Assembly (NCBI RefSeq): GCF_008831285.2
Contig: NC_045146.1
Coordinates: forward strand, 16,115,149-16,175,148
Source of the DNA: Nymphaea colorata
Lineage: Eukaryota > Streptophyta > Magnoliopsida > Nymphaeales > Nymphaeaceae
DNA: 60,000 bases
Direction: 5' to 3'
Shown: positions 59,201-60,000 of the stretch, in pieces
How positions within the stretch are numbered: position 1 is the stretch's first letter
How the letters are laid out: each line of letters begins with the position of its first letter
Made by a program: the position numbers and the translations under genes
The notes under the pieces: generated by a model
What the model was told of the DNA's origin: nothing
Seen by the model: only the letters and a program-made list of their open reading frames with translations
The model's database searches: none

Positions 59201-59510
59201 GTCGAGGTGTTTTGAGTTTTTTCAAAAATAAATGTCTTCTTTTAACTGTTAACTTTTTGGCTGCTTTTTTTTTTGTCATTATAAAAGGTTTTTTTTGCTG
59301 ACCAGAAGTATTCTGATAATTACACTCTCAATGCAATTGTTTATACACCTGCATATAACAAGCTTCTACAAAAAAAAAAGCCTATCAAATTATCACTGTT
59401 AAAAAAAAAGTACCAACAAAAAAATGTTCCCAATATCTTTCCAAATCCACACTAAGTTTGATGCAAAAAAGTTGTTGCCGACAAAATTTGAATATGTAAA
59501 TGCTCAAGCA
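56256..59510. other. Intergenic region, no supported gene
   Basis: Contains a 21-bp tandem duplication (TGACTCAAAACTCTCCAATA, twice, about 56720-56763) and a C-rich tandem stretch at 57505-57590 (GTCAAAACCTTCCAAYCCTC, twice). Near 58095 AGGGTGTTTGGCAACGAAAA resembles a MITE end. Remaining frames are short and unrecognised. Confidence 0.55.
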
Positions 59511-59637
59511 CAAGGGCGGAATGAGGATTTTTTCAGGCGCGAGCCAAACGATTTACGGGTCGGGCCAAGAGGAGCGACGGTTCAGGCCTAACTAAAAAAA
59601 TTTAACTTTTTCAATATAATTTTTATTTCCTACCCCC
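59511..59637 (-). mobile_element. Truncated second copy of the hAT-like MITE family
   Basis: CAAGGGCGGAATGAGG, then GCGAGCCAAACGATTTACGG, GTCGGGCCAAGAGGAGCGAC and TTTTTCAATATAA align with the reverse complement of 34790-34987. It lacks one of the two internal GGCCAAGAG blocks, and its far terminus is lost after TCCTACCCCCC. Confidence 0.65.
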
Positions 59638-60000
59638 CTTCTGAGGCATGTATGTATTCTTCTTACTTGGGGGACCACAATTCATATTCACGTGTTCTTT
59701 CAATTGACAATGATAAAGGCCGTGGACGGCACAAGTTATTCTTTTCATCAACTTCTTTATTTTACTTTTTTCAATAAATTAAGAAAACATTATACAAAGG
59801 ATGATCATTTGGTAAGTTGCAATGATTTGATTAATGGTTAGAGCTTAATCGAACCAAGATGCCAAATTAATAGAGAATCACGCGAGGCTGGTAAGAGAAT
59901 TTTAGGTAAATCAAGGTCATAATATATGGTACCTCGTTAATAAGATAACCCGGGTGATTCTGGGGGACATTTTTCATTCTACAGTTTAGTTTAGTAGTGG

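Noticed and set aside
1-60000. Search for tRNA, rRNA, CRISPR or operon-like structures
   Set aside because: No complete tRNA cloverleaf, rRNA segment or CRISPR array was seen; the window is plant nuclear DNA.

Overview
The window is nuclear DNA from a flowering plant. It is AT-rich between genes, and its genes have GT-AG introns, a plastid-type isoprenoid gene, a Golgi xylan gene, a plant-only cell-cycle inhibitor and a pentatricopeptide-repeat (PPR) pseudogene. Plant LTR retrotransposons, hAT and Harbinger-type elements are also present. The species cannot be assigned from the sequence alone.

Layout: (1) 1-1745 holds a short minus-strand coding-like segment of unknown identity (87-302), then three diverged ~0.3-0.5 kb direct repeats. 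(2) 7.4-11.1 kb holds a complete ten-exon gene for 1-deoxy-D-xylulose-5-phosphate synthase, closest to the class II (DXS2) type, with TATA box and CT-rich leader. (3) 11-22 kb is gene-poor, with tandem duplications, microsatellites, a hairpin-forming repeat and one unidentified minus-strand coding-like block (about 19.45-19.76 kb). (4) 22.57-24.24 kb holds a broken PPR gene. (5) 27.84-28.40 kb holds an intronless minus-strand SIAMESE-RELATED (SMR) CDK-inhibitor gene whose signature motif lies in an internal in-frame duplication. (6) 31-36.4 kb is built from transposons: a 410-bp hAT-type MITE inside a duplicated segment, a second hAT-type MITE, and a 1.36-kb Harbinger-like element with TAA target duplications and two perfect palindromes. 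(7) 39.37-42.37 kb holds a complete three-exon GT43 xylosyltransferase gene of the IRX14 type. (8) 44.6-47 kb carries a CACTA transposase remnant, the second, empty copy of the 31-kb segment, and a UDP-glycosyltransferase remnant. (9) 47.4-56.25 kb is one decayed Ty1/Copia element on the minus strand, bounded by perfect TGATC target duplications. Its 5' LTR is split by a 3.2-kb insertion that looks like a solo LTR. (10) 56.3-60 kb is intergenic, with a second copy of the 34.8-kb hAT-type MITE family.

The three intact genes are not a cluster. DXS feeds the plastid MEP pathway, IRX14 builds xylan in the Golgi, and SMR restrains cyclin-CDK activity in the nucleus. Their proximity looks incidental. 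The most unusual items are the duplicated SMR motif, the hAT MITE with its pre-insertion site preserved in the same window, and the nested Copia/LTR structure resolved by a matching TSD.
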